Assembly (NCBI RefSeq): GCF_030323025.1 | Contig: NZ_CP097329.1 | Span: forward strand, 1,209,001 to 1,273,000 | Source: Pseudanabaena mucicola str. Chao 1806 | Lineage (GTDB): Bacteria; Cyanobacteriota; Cyanobacteriia; Pseudanabaenales; Pseudanabaenaceae | Direction of reading: 5' to 3' | DNA: 64,000 nucleotides | Made by a program: the position numbers and the translations under genes | Shown: positions 45,458-54,282 of the stretch, one piece after another | Numbering within the stretch: the first letter of the stretch is position 1 | Layout of the letters: each line of letters opens with the position of its first letter | Notes under the pieces: generated by a model | Told to the model about the DNA's origin: nothing | Seen by the model: only the letters and a program-made list of their open reading frames with translations | Database searches by the model: none

Positions 45458-46062
45458 TATCACCTCAGGTTGCTCAAGCCGTGATCAATGATGCAGGGCA
45501 GGTAACTCTCTCTACTAATAAAAGAAGAATTGCTATGTTATTTTCCGATATTCGTAATTTCACTACAAAATGTGAGGAATTGGAACCAGAGCAATTAGTT
45601 GCATATTTGAATGATTATTTCACTCAAATGGTGGATGTGATTTTTACGAATCAGGGGACAGTCAATAAGTTTGTAGGTGATATGATCGTTGCAATGTTTG
45701 GTGCGCCTTCAGTGATCTCGGATCGGGAATATTGGGCGATCACAGCTGCAATTAACATGCAAAAGCGTATCAAAGAGTTGCCAATTGATTGGATTCGGGA
45801 AAACTTTATCACAGGAATTGGGATTAGCTCTGGAGATGTGATTGTGGGTAATATTGGTTCACCTCAGCATATGGACTATACAGCGATCGGTGATGAAATG
45901 AATATTGCTTCACGTTTGCAAGGATTAGCCCAAGGCGGACAAATTTTAGTAACACGTGGTGTTTATGATGCAACAAAGGCTAGTTTTCAATTTCGCGAGT
46001 TTGGAACTTTACCCATCAAAGGTAAAAAGAATCTAGTAGAAATTTTTGAAGTTATTTACTAA
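45445..46062 (+). CDS. Class III adenylate cyclase catalytic domain (downstream half of split gene)
   Basis: A 205-residue frame beginning at an ATG that lies inside the inserted element ('MKTAISPQVAQAVINDAG'). The cyclase core is complete: metal Asp35 in 'AMLFSDIRNFTT', Lys75 and metal Asp79 in 'VNKFVGDMIVAMFG', 'DYTAIGDEMNIASRLQG' with adenine-selecting Asp144 and transition-state Asn153 and Arg157. Lys and Asp at the selectivity positions indicate ATP rather than GTP. There is no clear ribosome site before the ATG, so expression is uncertain. If made, it would be a GAF-less cyclase. Confidence 0.85.
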   Translation: MKTAISPQVAQAVINDAGQVTLSTNKRRIAMLFSDIRNFTTKCEELEPEQLVAYLNDYFTQMVDVIFTNQGTVNKFVGDMIVAMFGAPSVISDREYWAITAAINMQKRIKELPIDWIRENFITGIGISSGDVIVGNIGSPQHMDYTAIGDEMNIASRLQGLAQGGQILVTRGVYDATKASFQFREFGTLPIKGKKNLVEIFEVIY

Positions 46063-46078
46063 GTAGCTATTCATAAAT

Positions 46079-46141
46079 AACCCAAAACCAGAGGCTTGGG
46101 TTGCTTGCTTAGCAAGCAACCCAAGCCTCTGGTTTTGGGTT
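46079..46141 (+). terminator. Perfect 30-bp palindrome, TTA loop, after cyclase
   Basis: Arms 46079-46108 and 46112-46141 without mismatch, 17 nt after the cyclase stop codon. The longest perfect stem in the window. Confidence 0.8.
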
Positions 46142-46305
46142 TAAATTATGCCAATCTAATTATGCCAATCTACTTAGTAAATAACTACAGATCCAGAGAA
46201 GTTTGCAAATTTTACAATCCCGAAATAAAAAGCATTTTCATTTTATTTTTGAGTGCACAACGCTGTAAGTGATACATTAGTTTTGAAACACTTCAAAGTC
46301 TTAAA

Positions 46306-46689
46306 ATGTCTAAGAAGCTATTGATTGTTGATGATGAGCCTCACATTCGTTTGCTATTAGAGCAAACCTTAGAAGAGTTGGAGGACTATGACGTAGAGCT
46401 ATTAACTGCAACCAATGGTGTAAATGCACTAGAGGTAATTCAGAGGGAAAAACCAAACCTAGTATTCTTAGATGTCATGATGCCTAAGATGAATGGGTAT
46501 GAAGTATGCCAAACTGTCAAAAGTGATGCCAGCTTAAGCGATGTTTACATTATTATGTTGACTGCTAAGGGGCAAGAATTTGATCGCGATCGGGGCAAGG
46601 ATGTTGGGGCAGATATTTATATGACTAAACCCTTTGACCCCGATGAAATTTTAGAAAAGTCCCGTGAAATTCTAGGAATAGAAGCTTAA
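46306..46689 (+). CDS. CheY-like single-domain response regulator
   Basis: A 127-residue receiver with all key residues: acidic pocket 'LLIVDDEPHIRL' (Asp9, Asp10), phospho-acceptor Asp56 in 'LVFLDVMMPKMNGYE', Thr86 in 'IIMLTAKG', and Lys108 in 'YMTKPFDPDE'. There is no output domain. Its stop codon is immediately followed by the ATG of the VWA gene, so the two are translationally coupled, suggesting a shared signalling task downstream of a kinase encoded elsewhere. Confidence 0.94.
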   Translation: MSKKLLIVDDEPHIRLLLEQTLEELEDYDVELLTATNGVNALEVIQREKPNLVFLDVMMPKMNGYEVCQTVKSDASLSDVYIIMLTAKGQEFDRDRGKDVGADIYMTKPFDPDEILEKSREILGIEA

Positions 46690-47970
46690 ATGAGCGTAAA
46701 CCTGACCTGTAAATTAAATGATCACCATCTCGATAGACATCAAGGCAGTAGTCAGCGCCAATTAGCGATCGCTGTATCCGCCAGCTCTGCTAGTAATAGC
46801 TGCAATGCTCCTTTAAACCTGTGCCTTGTATTAGATCATAGTGGTTCCATGGGAGGACAGCCCCTAGAGATGGTCAAACGGGCTGCCCAAGATCTAGTGG
46901 ATCAAATGTATCCACAGGATCGCGTTAGCGTAATTGGTTTTGACCATAAGGCTAAGGTGGTAGTCGAAAATCAGCTTGTCGAGCGAATCACTTCCATCAA
47001 AGAGAAGATCCAATCCCTCAAAGCGTCAGGAGGGACTTGCATTGATGAAGGGATCAAAATGGGTTTACAGGAAACCAGTAAGGGCAAAGATGGCACTGTT
47101 AGTCAGCTATTTGTCCTAACAGATGGCGAGAATGAGCATGGTGATAATGAGCGTTGTTTCCAATTTTCACGATTGGCTACAGAATACAACATGACTCTGC
47201 ATAGCCTCGGCTTTGGCGATAGCTGGAATCAAGATGTATTAGAACGGATTGCTGATGCTGGAGGTGGAGCAATGGCATATATTCCATCACCTGAAGCGGC
47301 TGGTGCAGAGTTTCAGAAATTATTAAAGCGAGTGCAAGCGATCAGCCTTACCAATGCCTATTTGATTTTACAACTTGCCCCCCATGTCAGGCTTGCCGAA
47401 TTAAAGCCGATCGCTCAAGTTGCCCCAGATACCATCGAGCTATCTTACCAAACTGAAGGTGATGCCATTATTGTTAGGCTGGGAGATTTGATGACAGATG
47501 TAGAGCGTGTAGTGCTAGTTAATCTCTATATCAGCCCTGCTAGCTATATTGCGAGTTGTCAAGATAGCCCAGAAATTCCGATTTTGTCTGCTCAAGTCCG
47601 TTATGATATACCCTCACAAGGACAAATTAATACTTTGTCACCATCCGTGGCGATCTCCGCCGAGCTAGTTCAAGAATTGCATCCACAGGTCGATCCACAA
47701 GTGCAAAATTATGTATTGGCTCTAGCCAAATATCGACAGACTCAACTCGCGGAACAAAAACTGCAAGAAGGTGATCGTTCTGGTGCTGCAACAATGTTGC
47801 AGTCTGCAGCAAAAACTGCATTGCAAATGGGTGATCAAAATGCTTCGACCATCTTGCAGAATAACGCTACCCGTCTCCAATCAGGGACATTGCTCAGTGA
47901 AGCTGATCGCAAAAAGACCCGTATTGCTTCCAAAACTGTACTGCAAACGCCTAATGAACCGAATGCTTAG
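46690..47970 (+). CDS. VWA-domain protein (MIDAS intact)
   Basis: A 426-residue protein. The VWA domain (about 40-225) has the MIDAS 'LCLVLDHSGSMGGQPL' (Asp49, Ser51, Ser53), with 'LKASGGTCIDEGIKMGLQ' and 'LFVLTDGENEHGDN'. A beta-sandwich-like region ('YLILQLAPHVRLAELKPIAQ' onward) and a helical C-terminus follow ('EGDRSGAATMLQSAAKTALQ'). The arrangement resembles cyanobacterial VWA proteins encoded with FHA and PP2C genes. Start abuts the response-regulator stop with zero spacing. Confidence 0.9.
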   Translation: MSVNLTCKLNDHHLDRHQGSSQRQLAIAVSASSASNSCNAPLNLCLVLDHSGSMGGQPLEMVKRAAQDLVDQMYPQDRVSVIGFDHKAKVVVENQLVERITSIKEKIQSLKASGGTCIDEGIKMGLQETSKGKDGTVSQLFVLTDGENEHGDNERCFQFSRLATEYNMTLHSLGFGDSWNQDVLERIADAGGGAMAYIPSPEAAGAEFQKLLKRVQAISLTNAYLILQLAPHVRLAELKPIAQVAPDTIELSYQTEGDAIIVRLGDLMTDVERVVLVNLYISPASYIASCQDSPEIPILSAQVRYDIPSQGQINTLSPSVAISAELVQELHPQVDPQVQNYVLALAKYRQTQLAEQKLQEGDRSGAATMLQSAAKTALQMGDQNASTILQNNATRLQSGTLLSEADRKKTRIASKTVLQTPNEPNA

Positions 47971-48062
47971 AAGTTAGTTGCTACAGGAATTTTTATCTCA
48001 TTCCTGCTATTAATCTTATTTCAAGTTTTCTATATTAAGTTGCATTTATTTAAGTCGTTCTT

Positions 48063-48869
48063 ATGATCACCTGTCCTAATTGTGCTCATTCCAACCCTGA
48101 TGGAGCAGTAAACTGCGAAGCCTGCTTTACGCCATTACCTATTGTCAAAAGCGTGCAATGTCCTAGCTGCAATGCAACAGTATTATCAGATGCAAAGTTC
48201 TGTGGTCATTGTGGATTTAATCTGAGTACATCTAAAGTTGGGAGTCATCCGCTAGAAGTTAATTTAGGTAGTGACCCACATGATCCCTCACCAACCGTTA
48301 ATCTATCAACCGAAGTTATCCCCGTTATCCCCATCTCCAACGATATGTCTAATTCTCTACCCGACGAGACAACTGAAAGCAATGCTGCAGCAAACTTAGC
48401 TGCGAATAGCCCAGAGTTACAAATTGTTCCCAATATGTATGAGGAAGGACTAGTTGTAGCTGTTGAGCCAAGTACAACACCTGTAAGTATACCTGCCAAT
48501 ATTCCTGCTTCTTTAAGTGCCAAAACACAGTTACAGCAATTTGCGGCTTCGTTACTTCATGTTCAGACTGACCTAACTATCGAAATACCTCCCCATTTAC
48601 CTGTGATACATATCGGTAAGCCAAATACGTTAATTCCACCAGATATTGATGTTTCTGGCTTTCCTGATTCCGACATCGTTTCGCGGATTCATGCAGATAT
48701 TCGCGCTGAGGGTGGATCTTTTTATTTTGAAGATACAGGGAGCTCTAATGGGAGTTATATCAATAATTTGCCCCTAGCTGTTGGCAATCGTCATAAACTG
48801 AGAGCTGGCGATCGCATTTCTCTAGGCAAGGGTGATAAAGTCAGCTTCATTTTCCAACTTAATTCATAA
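48063..48869 (+). CDS. Double zinc-ribbon FHA-domain protein
   Basis: A 268-residue protein. Two CxxC-x10-CxxC zinc ribbons lie at the N-terminus (Cys4, 7, 18, 21 and Cys33, 36, 47, 50). A Ser/Thr/Pro-rich linker spans about 55-180. The C-terminal FHA domain has 'DIVSRIHADIRAEGG' and 'YFEDTGSSNGSYINNLPL', the phosphothreonine-binding Ser-Arg-x-His and SSNGxxxN motifs. It should bind a phosphorylated partner. It lies 92 nt after the VWA gene and probably belongs to the same transcript. No Ser/Thr kinase gene is in the window. Confidence 0.93.
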   Translation: MITCPNCAHSNPDGAVNCEACFTPLPIVKSVQCPSCNATVLSDAKFCGHCGFNLSTSKVGSHPLEVNLGSDPHDPSPTVNLSTEVIPVIPISNDMSNSLPDETTESNAAANLAANSPELQIVPNMYEEGLVVAVEPSTTPVSIPANIPASLSAKTQLQQFAASLLHVQTDLTIEIPPHLPVIHIGKPNTLIPPDIDVSGFPDSDIVSRIHADIRAEGGSFYFEDTGSSNGSYINNLPLAVGNRHKLRAGDRISLGKGDKVSFIFQLNS

Positions 48870-48890
48870 GTTTCAATTTTGGCAATTCTT

Positions 48891-48929
48891 ATAAAAAGAG
48901 AGACTCACAAAGTGAGTCTCTCTTTTTAT
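48891..48929 (+). terminator. Perfect 18-bp palindrome, AAA loop, after FHA gene
   Basis: Arms 48891-48908 and 48912-48929, with a T5 run near the end of the right arm. It lies 21 nt after the stop codon. Confidence 0.85.
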
Positions 48930-49185
48930 GAACTAATCTACAAGAAACAGCATATTGAGGCTTTGAGGGCTACAGAAATATTTATGATTTTTTAATTAAG
49001 TGTAAAGCGCTGTAATTCATATATAATTTATATAAAAGAATTAAAAGCTAGCTATATCTATGTATAAGCTTTCGCAAAAAATAGATGATATTTTCTAAAC
49101 GTGTCAATTTGTTAAATATATAACATATATAGAAAAGCAATTCTATGGACTGCTATTATATCTTCAGTTCCATAGGAATCTTCTT

Positions 49186-50733
49186 ATGATTACTGCAACT
49201 TCAGAGTTTGATCCTGAATCGCTTAATCTTGATAGTCCACAAATTTTATTATTTACTCTTCAATCCCTTCGATCACAAGTTATTAGTGAAGCAAAGATTA
49301 CTTTTAATCAATGGCAGTCACATATTCAGCGATCAGAATTTCTCATCAGTGCTTTGAATCTAGCCCAATATTTAGCCTTAAGGCGGCATGATCTGCGATC
49401 GCTCCAAGCAGCATTAATGCCTTGGGGATTATCTTCATTAGGAAGAATTGAAGCTAGAGTTATGCCAAATCTGGATGCTGTAATTGCTACTCTAGAATTA
49501 ATTTGCAGTTCCAAAACTATTCATCAACAAATTCGTCCCCCAATTGAATCTTTTTTTGAAGGTAATCGATTGCTCCAAAAGTATACAGAAGACCTATTTG
49601 GGAAGGCAACTCCTCGCCGCCGAGTCAGAATCATGGTGACATTACCTACTGAAGCGGCTACGAATTATGAATTGGTGAAAAAAATTATTCAGAGAGGTGC
49701 AAATTGTGTGCGGATCAATTGTGCCCATGACACACCAGAACTTTGGCTAAGGATGATCAATCATGTGCGTCAAGCAGAACAAGAATTAGAATTGTGCTGT
49801 AAAGTCATGATGGATTTGAGCGGTCCTAAAATCCGCACTGGTAAAGTTTTTACCCCACCTCATCAGAAACGGGTATTTAGAGGCGATCATATTTTACTGT
49901 CACGATGTGAACCTGAAAATGCTAACTATTCAGTAATTCCAGTAGAATATTTTCAGACTTGCTGCACAGTCCCTGAAATCCTCGATCTACTTACAATAGG
50001 AACTACTGTATATATTGATGATGGCAAGATTCGGACGAGAGTGATTGATACTCAGCATCCATTGCCTGATGGACGTTTGGGGATTTTGCTACAAGTTACC
50101 CATGCTAGTCCTAAGGGAGTCAAACTTCTTCCTGAGAAAGGATTGAACTTCCCAAATACAATTCTTCCACTTAATCCACTAACTGAGAAAGATTTAATTG
50201 ACTTAGATTTTGTTGCTATTCATGCAGATATCATTGGTTATTCCTTTGTCCAAAGATCTGAGGATATTAAACTACTTCAACAGGAACTTCAAAAAAGATT
50301 AGATGGAAGAGTTTCAAGTCCTGCGATTGTTGCCAAAATTGAGACAGCGATCGCAGTCTCTAATTTGCCAGAACTGATTATTCATGCAGCAGGAAAGAAT
50401 TCCTTTGGAGTGATGATTGCAAGAGGAGATTTGGCGGTAGAAATTGGCTATCAACGTTTAGCCGAAATACAGGAAGAGATTCTCTGGCTTTGTGAAGCGG
50501 CTCATGTTCCTGTAATCTGGGCAACGCAAGTATTAGAAAGCCTCGTTAAGGATGGTGCGCCTTCTCGTGGTGAAATGACGGATGCTGCCATGGCAGAAAG
50601 GGCTGAGTGCGTTATGCTAAACAAAGGAACCTTTATCGCTGAAGCAATCACAATTTTAGATGATGTACTAACTCGGATGGAAACGCACCAATCCAAAAAA
50701 ACGCCCCAGTTGCGAGCATTACATTCATGGTAA
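49186..50733 (+). CDS. Atypical pyruvate kinase-family protein
   Basis: A 515-residue protein. A helical N-terminal extension (1-145) with no recognised domain precedes a pyruvate kinase barrel with its B domain (about 146-500): 'RRVRIMVTLPTEAATNYELV', 'DLSGPKIRTGKV' (210-221), 'IVAKIETAIAVSNL' (catalytic Lys384 and metal Glu386), 'MIARGDLAVEIG' (metal Asp415) and 'WATQVLES'. The strand-1 motif reads 'RINCAHD' (176-182), with Ala where standard enzymes have the potassium-binding Ser in RLNFSH. The C-terminal allosteric domain is absent. It may be an enzyme with altered cation dependence and no allostery, or have another role. Confidence 0.85.
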   Translation: MITATSEFDPESLNLDSPQILLFTLQSLRSQVISEAKITFNQWQSHIQRSEFLISALNLAQYLALRRHDLRSLQAALMPWGLSSLGRIEARVMPNLDAVIATLELICSSKTIHQQIRPPIESFFEGNRLLQKYTEDLFGKATPRRRVRIMVTLPTEAATNYELVKKIIQRGANCVRINCAHDTPELWLRMINHVRQAEQELELCCKVMMDLSGPKIRTGKVFTPPHQKRVFRGDHILLSRCEPENANYSVIPVEYFQTCCTVPEILDLLTIGTTVYIDDGKIRTRVIDTQHPLPDGRLGILLQVTHASPKGVKLLPEKGLNFPNTILPLNPLTEKDLIDLDFVAIHADIIGYSFVQRSEDIKLLQQELQKRLDGRVSSPAIVAKIETAIAVSNLPELIIHAAGKNSFGVMIARGDLAVEIGYQRLAEIQEEILWLCEAAHVPVIWATQVLESLVKDGAPSRGEMTDAAMAERAECVMLNKGTFIAEAITILDDVLTRMETHQSKKTPQLRALHSW

Positions 50734-50791
50734 ACCGAGGCATTGTTGTATAGATTTGCACTATTCCCATTATTATTGGAGATATTTAGTT

Positions 50792-50998
50792 ATGGATACG
50801 CAATTAATCAAGCTTGAAATTGATATGCATAATCACTATACAGTTTCAACGCTCTATCAAGCTATTCAGGATGAACTAAACAGACATGGAAAACCTTTAA
50901 ATTGGATTGTGTCTGGAGTTGACAAAGATAGCCAAAAAGTTTACGTTAAAGCAATTTTTGTGACTGCGGAATTGAATTGGCGTGAATGCCTAAACTAA
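50792..50998 (+). CDS. Small hypothetical protein
   Basis: A 68-residue protein beginning 'MDTQLIKLEIDMHNHYTVST', with a predicted beta-alpha-beta pattern ('LYQAIQDELNRHGKPLNWIV', 'KVYVKAIFVTAEL'). The ATG at 50792 has GGAG about 12 nt upstream, and an upstream in-frame start lacks one. It lies between the pyruvate kinase-like gene and the CHAD gene, in the same direction. I do not recognise the family. Confidence 0.55.
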   Translation: MDTQLIKLEIDMHNHYTVSTLYQAIQDELNRHGKPLNWIVSGVDKDSQKVYVKAIFVTAELNWRECLN

Positions 50999-51115
50999 TT
51001 TTGGGACTCCTAAAGAGATGATGATGCCATATTTAAATTACTTAGCCTCATCTATTTATAAATTGTTCTTTCGCAATCTCTAATTTTTTGAATCAGTTAG
51101 GAAAGGTCAAATTGT

Positions 51116-52087
51116 ATGAAAGATAGTCATTTTGATCGATCGCTATTAGTTAGTGATTATGCGTACCATATTATCCAGCAGAGCTTGCAAAGATTTGTTG
51201 ATCAAGAGGAAGCCGTTTTCCAAGATCAAGATCCTGAAGCTTTGCATCAGATGCGAGTAGGAATGCGTCGCTTTAGAACCGCTATTCAAGTATTTGGCAA
51301 GTCGATCACCCTACCTCACAGAGTAAATAATTCCTCAATTGGCAAAATCGCTAGGATTTTAGGAGAAACAAGAGATCTAGATGTCCTAAAGCAAGATCTG
51401 ATCACGCGCTATCATCCTCTATTGCAGCAATCAGAGCAAGATAAGTTTGAGAAAGTACTTCATCATTTACATCAGAAACGAGGTCAGAGCTTTCTGAAAT
51501 TAAAGAAAATATTGAAAAGCGATCGCTACCAAACCCTCAAACAATCTATGCAAGATTGGCTAGCCCAGCCCAACTATACAAAAGTCGGTGATTTACTAGT
51601 CTTTGAAATTTTGCCAGATTTACTATTACCATTGATTTGTCAGCTTTTTATCCACTCAGGATGGTTGGTTGGGACAACAATACAAACTGGAACAGTCTCT
51701 TTAATTCCGATTGAGAATTCTGACGAATTGCATCAACAATTAAGGAAGTTCAGTCATTTTTTGCACGATCTACGTAAGCAAATTAAAGGAGTACGTTATC
51801 AGACAGAATTTTTTGCTGATTTCTATGCTGACTCATATCGTGAAAGAGTGCAAGAGTTTAAGCAGATCCAAGAAATTTTGGGAACCCTCCAAGATCATGT
51901 AGTTCTCCGTAATTTTCTAGAAACTACATTAAAGGAAAGTTTAGATAAGGCACTTCCCAGCATTGAGCATTCAATTCAAGAAGATGCAAATGTATTTTGG
52001 CAAAGTTGGCAGCCTCTACAGGCACATTACCTATCTTCTGAATTCCGAAAATCATTGCGATCATTACTTATAGAACCTCTTACTTGA
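51116..52087 (+). CDS. CHAD-domain protein
   Basis: A 323-residue helical protein with the CHAD signature: 'DPEALHQMRVGMRRFRTAIQ' near residue 40 and 'HDLRKQIKGVRYQTEFFADF' near 223. Conserved His, Arg and Lys residues line a positively charged pore. CHAD domains bind inorganic polyphosphate and often localise to polyP granules. There is no CYTH (triphosphatase) domain in this protein. The ATG at 51116 follows AGGAAAGG. Confidence 0.92.
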   Translation: MKDSHFDRSLLVSDYAYHIIQQSLQRFVDQEEAVFQDQDPEALHQMRVGMRRFRTAIQVFGKSITLPHRVNNSSIGKIARILGETRDLDVLKQDLITRYHPLLQQSEQDKFEKVLHHLHQKRGQSFLKLKKILKSDRYQTLKQSMQDWLAQPNYTKVGDLLVFEILPDLLLPLICQLFIHSGWLVGTTIQTGTVSLIPIENSDELHQQLRKFSHFLHDLRKQIKGVRYQTEFFADFYADSYRERVQEFKQIQEILGTLQDHVVLRNFLETTLKESLDKALPSIEHSIQEDANVFWQSWQPLQAHYLSSEFRKSLRSLLIEPLT

Positions 52088-52135
52088 TAGAGTGTATGCT
52101 CAAGTCTAAGAATTAAGATTCAGGAACATTTATAG

Positions 52136-52402
52136 GTAAAGATAGAGAAAAGCAAAAAGAAAAAGAGAAAAATAATAAAAGATATTTTTCGTGCTTCTAG
52201 TCTATATTTACTTGGTACTTCTAACTCTCATGTTGAGAAAAATCTAGCCAAGAGTAGAAAAGGAGAAAAGCTTTCACCAATACTTTTAGCGTGTGATTCT
52301 AACTTGGGCAAAGTAGTAATCGCTGACGGATATTATAGAGTCTGCGCTGTCTATAGACAGAATGAAGATATATCAATACCATGCAAAATTATCGATGATT
52401 AA
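52136..52402 (+). pseudogene. 5'-truncated ParB-like small protein remnant
   Basis: An uninterrupted 88-codon frame after a TAG at 52133-52135, with no standard start codon before its conserved part. It reads 'IIKDIFRASSLYLLG', 'VEKNLAKSRKGEKLSPILLA' and 'KVVIADGYYRVCAVYRQNED', ending at 52402. The LSPxLL...IADGYxRVCAxY pattern recalls a small family with a ParB/Srx-like fold found in bacteria. Either the 5' end has been lost or a frameshift hides it. It lies 49 nt after the CHAD gene. Confidence 0.55.
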
Positions 52403-52427
52403 CAAACGCTTTCCAAAAGAGAGCTTA

Positions 52428-53720
52428 TTAATTCTGTATCTGCAAGACTATACGGATTTTCCCTATTGTGGAACTTGGTGATCGCCATTTGCGAATTATA
52501 TTTTCTAATTCTGCGATCGCACTATCCTCTTTTAATGTTGAGTTTTGATTATCTGTGGCTATATTGCTAATGCGATCACCTGTAATCTCAAGATCGAGCG
52601 TAATTCTGCTAGTAGAGGTGATGGCAATGCGTTGAGACTGTAAATAAAAGGCTAGATTTGTCGTGATATTGCTAGGAACTTCCGATTTAATTTGTAAAAC
52701 ACTGATGTTAGCAGTATTAGTGGTCGTATTATTAGTAGAACGGGATGCAACCTCAGGAACTGAAAATTTCGTAGGTGGTGAAGGAGCAAGTTTCGCATCT
52801 TCAGAACTAACTGGTGCTTGCAAAACATCCTTATTTGGTACTTCTAATCTTCGCTGCGGTATAGCATTAGCTGCGGTTGTCCCATCATTAGTTACTGAAG
52901 AACCTGTAGTAGATCCTTGTCGGTAACGATCAACATTGCTGTTCGGGTTATTCATTGGCTCAGTAGCGATCGCTACTTTATCAGTTCTCTCAAGAGGCTT
53001 TGACTCAGGCTTGTTTAGCTGTTCGGTTTGTGGAACATTTGGATTAACAGGTATGATCTCAGAATTTGGAATTGTAGGATTAGTTGACTTTGATGAAGCC
53101 GCAACTTTGGCATTATTTTCTGATTGAGCTAATTTATTGTCTGATTTTGGGGCTGAACTAATAGCAGATGGGGGGGCGGCTTGCTCAGGAGGCGCGGCAT
53201 TAGGAGTAGAGGCTATTTGATAATTAGGTTGTTCACCAGAAGGTGGATAAATCAAACGGATTGCACCAATACTGACTCCAATGATCGCGATTATCCCTGC
53301 CATAATCTTCAGCCAATTGAGATTGATGCGGTGCACCTCTAGTAACACATTCGGCAAAATCACAAACTCATTAGCACATAATTCGATACTTTCATACAGA
53401 TCAAACAATTGTAAGGTGGTTAGCCTTAGTTTTGATAATTTCGGAACTACAATCACGTGATCAAGAGTTTCAATATCATCCTGAGCGAGCCAGCGATCGC
53501 AATAGCTAGTTACTGCCTCGATCAGATTGGCAATTTGTTGTTGATTGCCCGTAATTACTCTGCGATTATGCGCTAGTTGCAAGCGAAAGCGTAAATTCTG
53601 TGCCACAATTTGTGCTTGCCAGTCAGATAAAGGCGATCGCTCTGTCCAGACTTCTAGTAAGCAGGTTGGAAGTTCATAGCGACGACTGAAGATATTTGAT
53701 TCTGATGAGGAGTAGCTCAT
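52428..53720 (-). CDS. DUF4335 domain protein
   Basis: A 430-residue cyanobacterial protein. The N-terminal DUF4335 (about 1-125) reads 'FSRRYELPTCLLEVWTERSP', 'DWQAQIVAQNLRFRLQLAHN'. A membrane helix follows ('LKIMAGIIAIIGVSIGAIRL', about 135-155), then a long Asn/Ser/Pro-rich linker (about 165-330) and a small C-terminal domain. It lies 4 nt after the DUF3038 gene, its usual partner in cyanobacteria. No function is known. Confidence 0.85.
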   Translation of the reverse strand: MSYSSSESNIFSRRYELPTCLLEVWTERSPLSDWQAQIVAQNLRFRLQLAHNRRVITGNQQQIANLIEAVTSYCDRWLAQDDIETLDHVIVVPKLSKLRLTTLQLFDLYESIELCANEFVILPNVLLEVHRINLNWLKIMAGIIAIIGVSIGAIRLIYPPSGEQPNYQIASTPNAAPPEQAAPPSAISSAPKSDNKLAQSENNAKVAASSKSTNPTIPNSEIIPVNPNVPQTEQLNKPESKPLERTDKVAIATEPMNNPNSNVDRYRQGSTTGSSVTNDGTTAANAIPQRRLEVPNKDVLQAPVSSEDAKLAPSPPTKFSVPEVASRSTNNTTTNTANISVLQIKSEVPSNITTNLAFYLQSQRIAITSTSRITLDLEITGDRISNIATDNQNSTLKEDSAIAELENIIRKWRSPSSTIGKIRIVLQIQN

Positions 53721-53724
53721 AATA

Positions 53725-54282
53725 CTAACTATTCTGACTTCTCTCAAATAGGGCAACCCAAAGGCGGCGCGACCCGATTTGGGAACTGTAAAAAAGTAGA
53801 TCTATTAATAATTTTAACGCTAATCTTTGAATTGCGTCAGGTTTTGCTTGATCCTCCTCCGCCATCCGTTCTTGATACAATGTATTAAAGCGATCAAGAT
53901 AGTCACCAAGGATCGGTTCGCGATAGGGAGGGCGTTTGAGAGCAGTGCATTTTTCTAACTGGGCTACAGCATTGCGAATAGCAAATTGTTGTTGAGCTGC
54001 TAGGGTACAACTAATTAGAGTCATTGCTCTCGCTTCATCCACATCTAGTTTTTTCCGTCCTTTACCCTTACGAAGGGGGCTAGCCTGTCGCAACCGCCAA
54101 AGGGTAATGCGATCGCTTAAAATTTCCTCTAAACCAAGCTTTTCGGCAACCGCCAATATCTCATCGGAACCCAGTCCCGTTAAAGACTCCAAGGCAAGTA
54201 GTACTAAATCCAAATGCGCCTTAATTGCCTGTAACTGTGGCAAATCAGGGTTATCAAAGGAGTCGGTGGAATGGGAAGTCAT
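53725..54282 (-). CDS. DUF3038 domain protein
   Basis: A 185-residue soluble helical protein with 'LQAIKAHLDLVLLALESLTG', 'EARAMTLISCTLAAQQQFAI' and 'LALKLLIDLLFYSSQIGSRR', the DUF3038 pattern restricted to cyanobacteria. Its ATG overlaps the Ycf46 stop (ATGA), and DUF4335 follows after 4 nt, so the three genes form one tight operon. No function is known. Confidence 0.85.
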   Translation of the reverse strand: MTSHSTDSFDNPDLPQLQAIKAHLDLVLLALESLTGLGSDEILAVAEKLGLEEILSDRITLWRLRQASPLRKGKGRKKLDVDEARAMTLISCTLAAQQQFAIRNAVAQLEKCTALKRPPYREPILGDYLDRFNTLYQERMAEEDQAKPDAIQRLALKLLIDLLFYSSQIGSRRLWVALFERSQNS

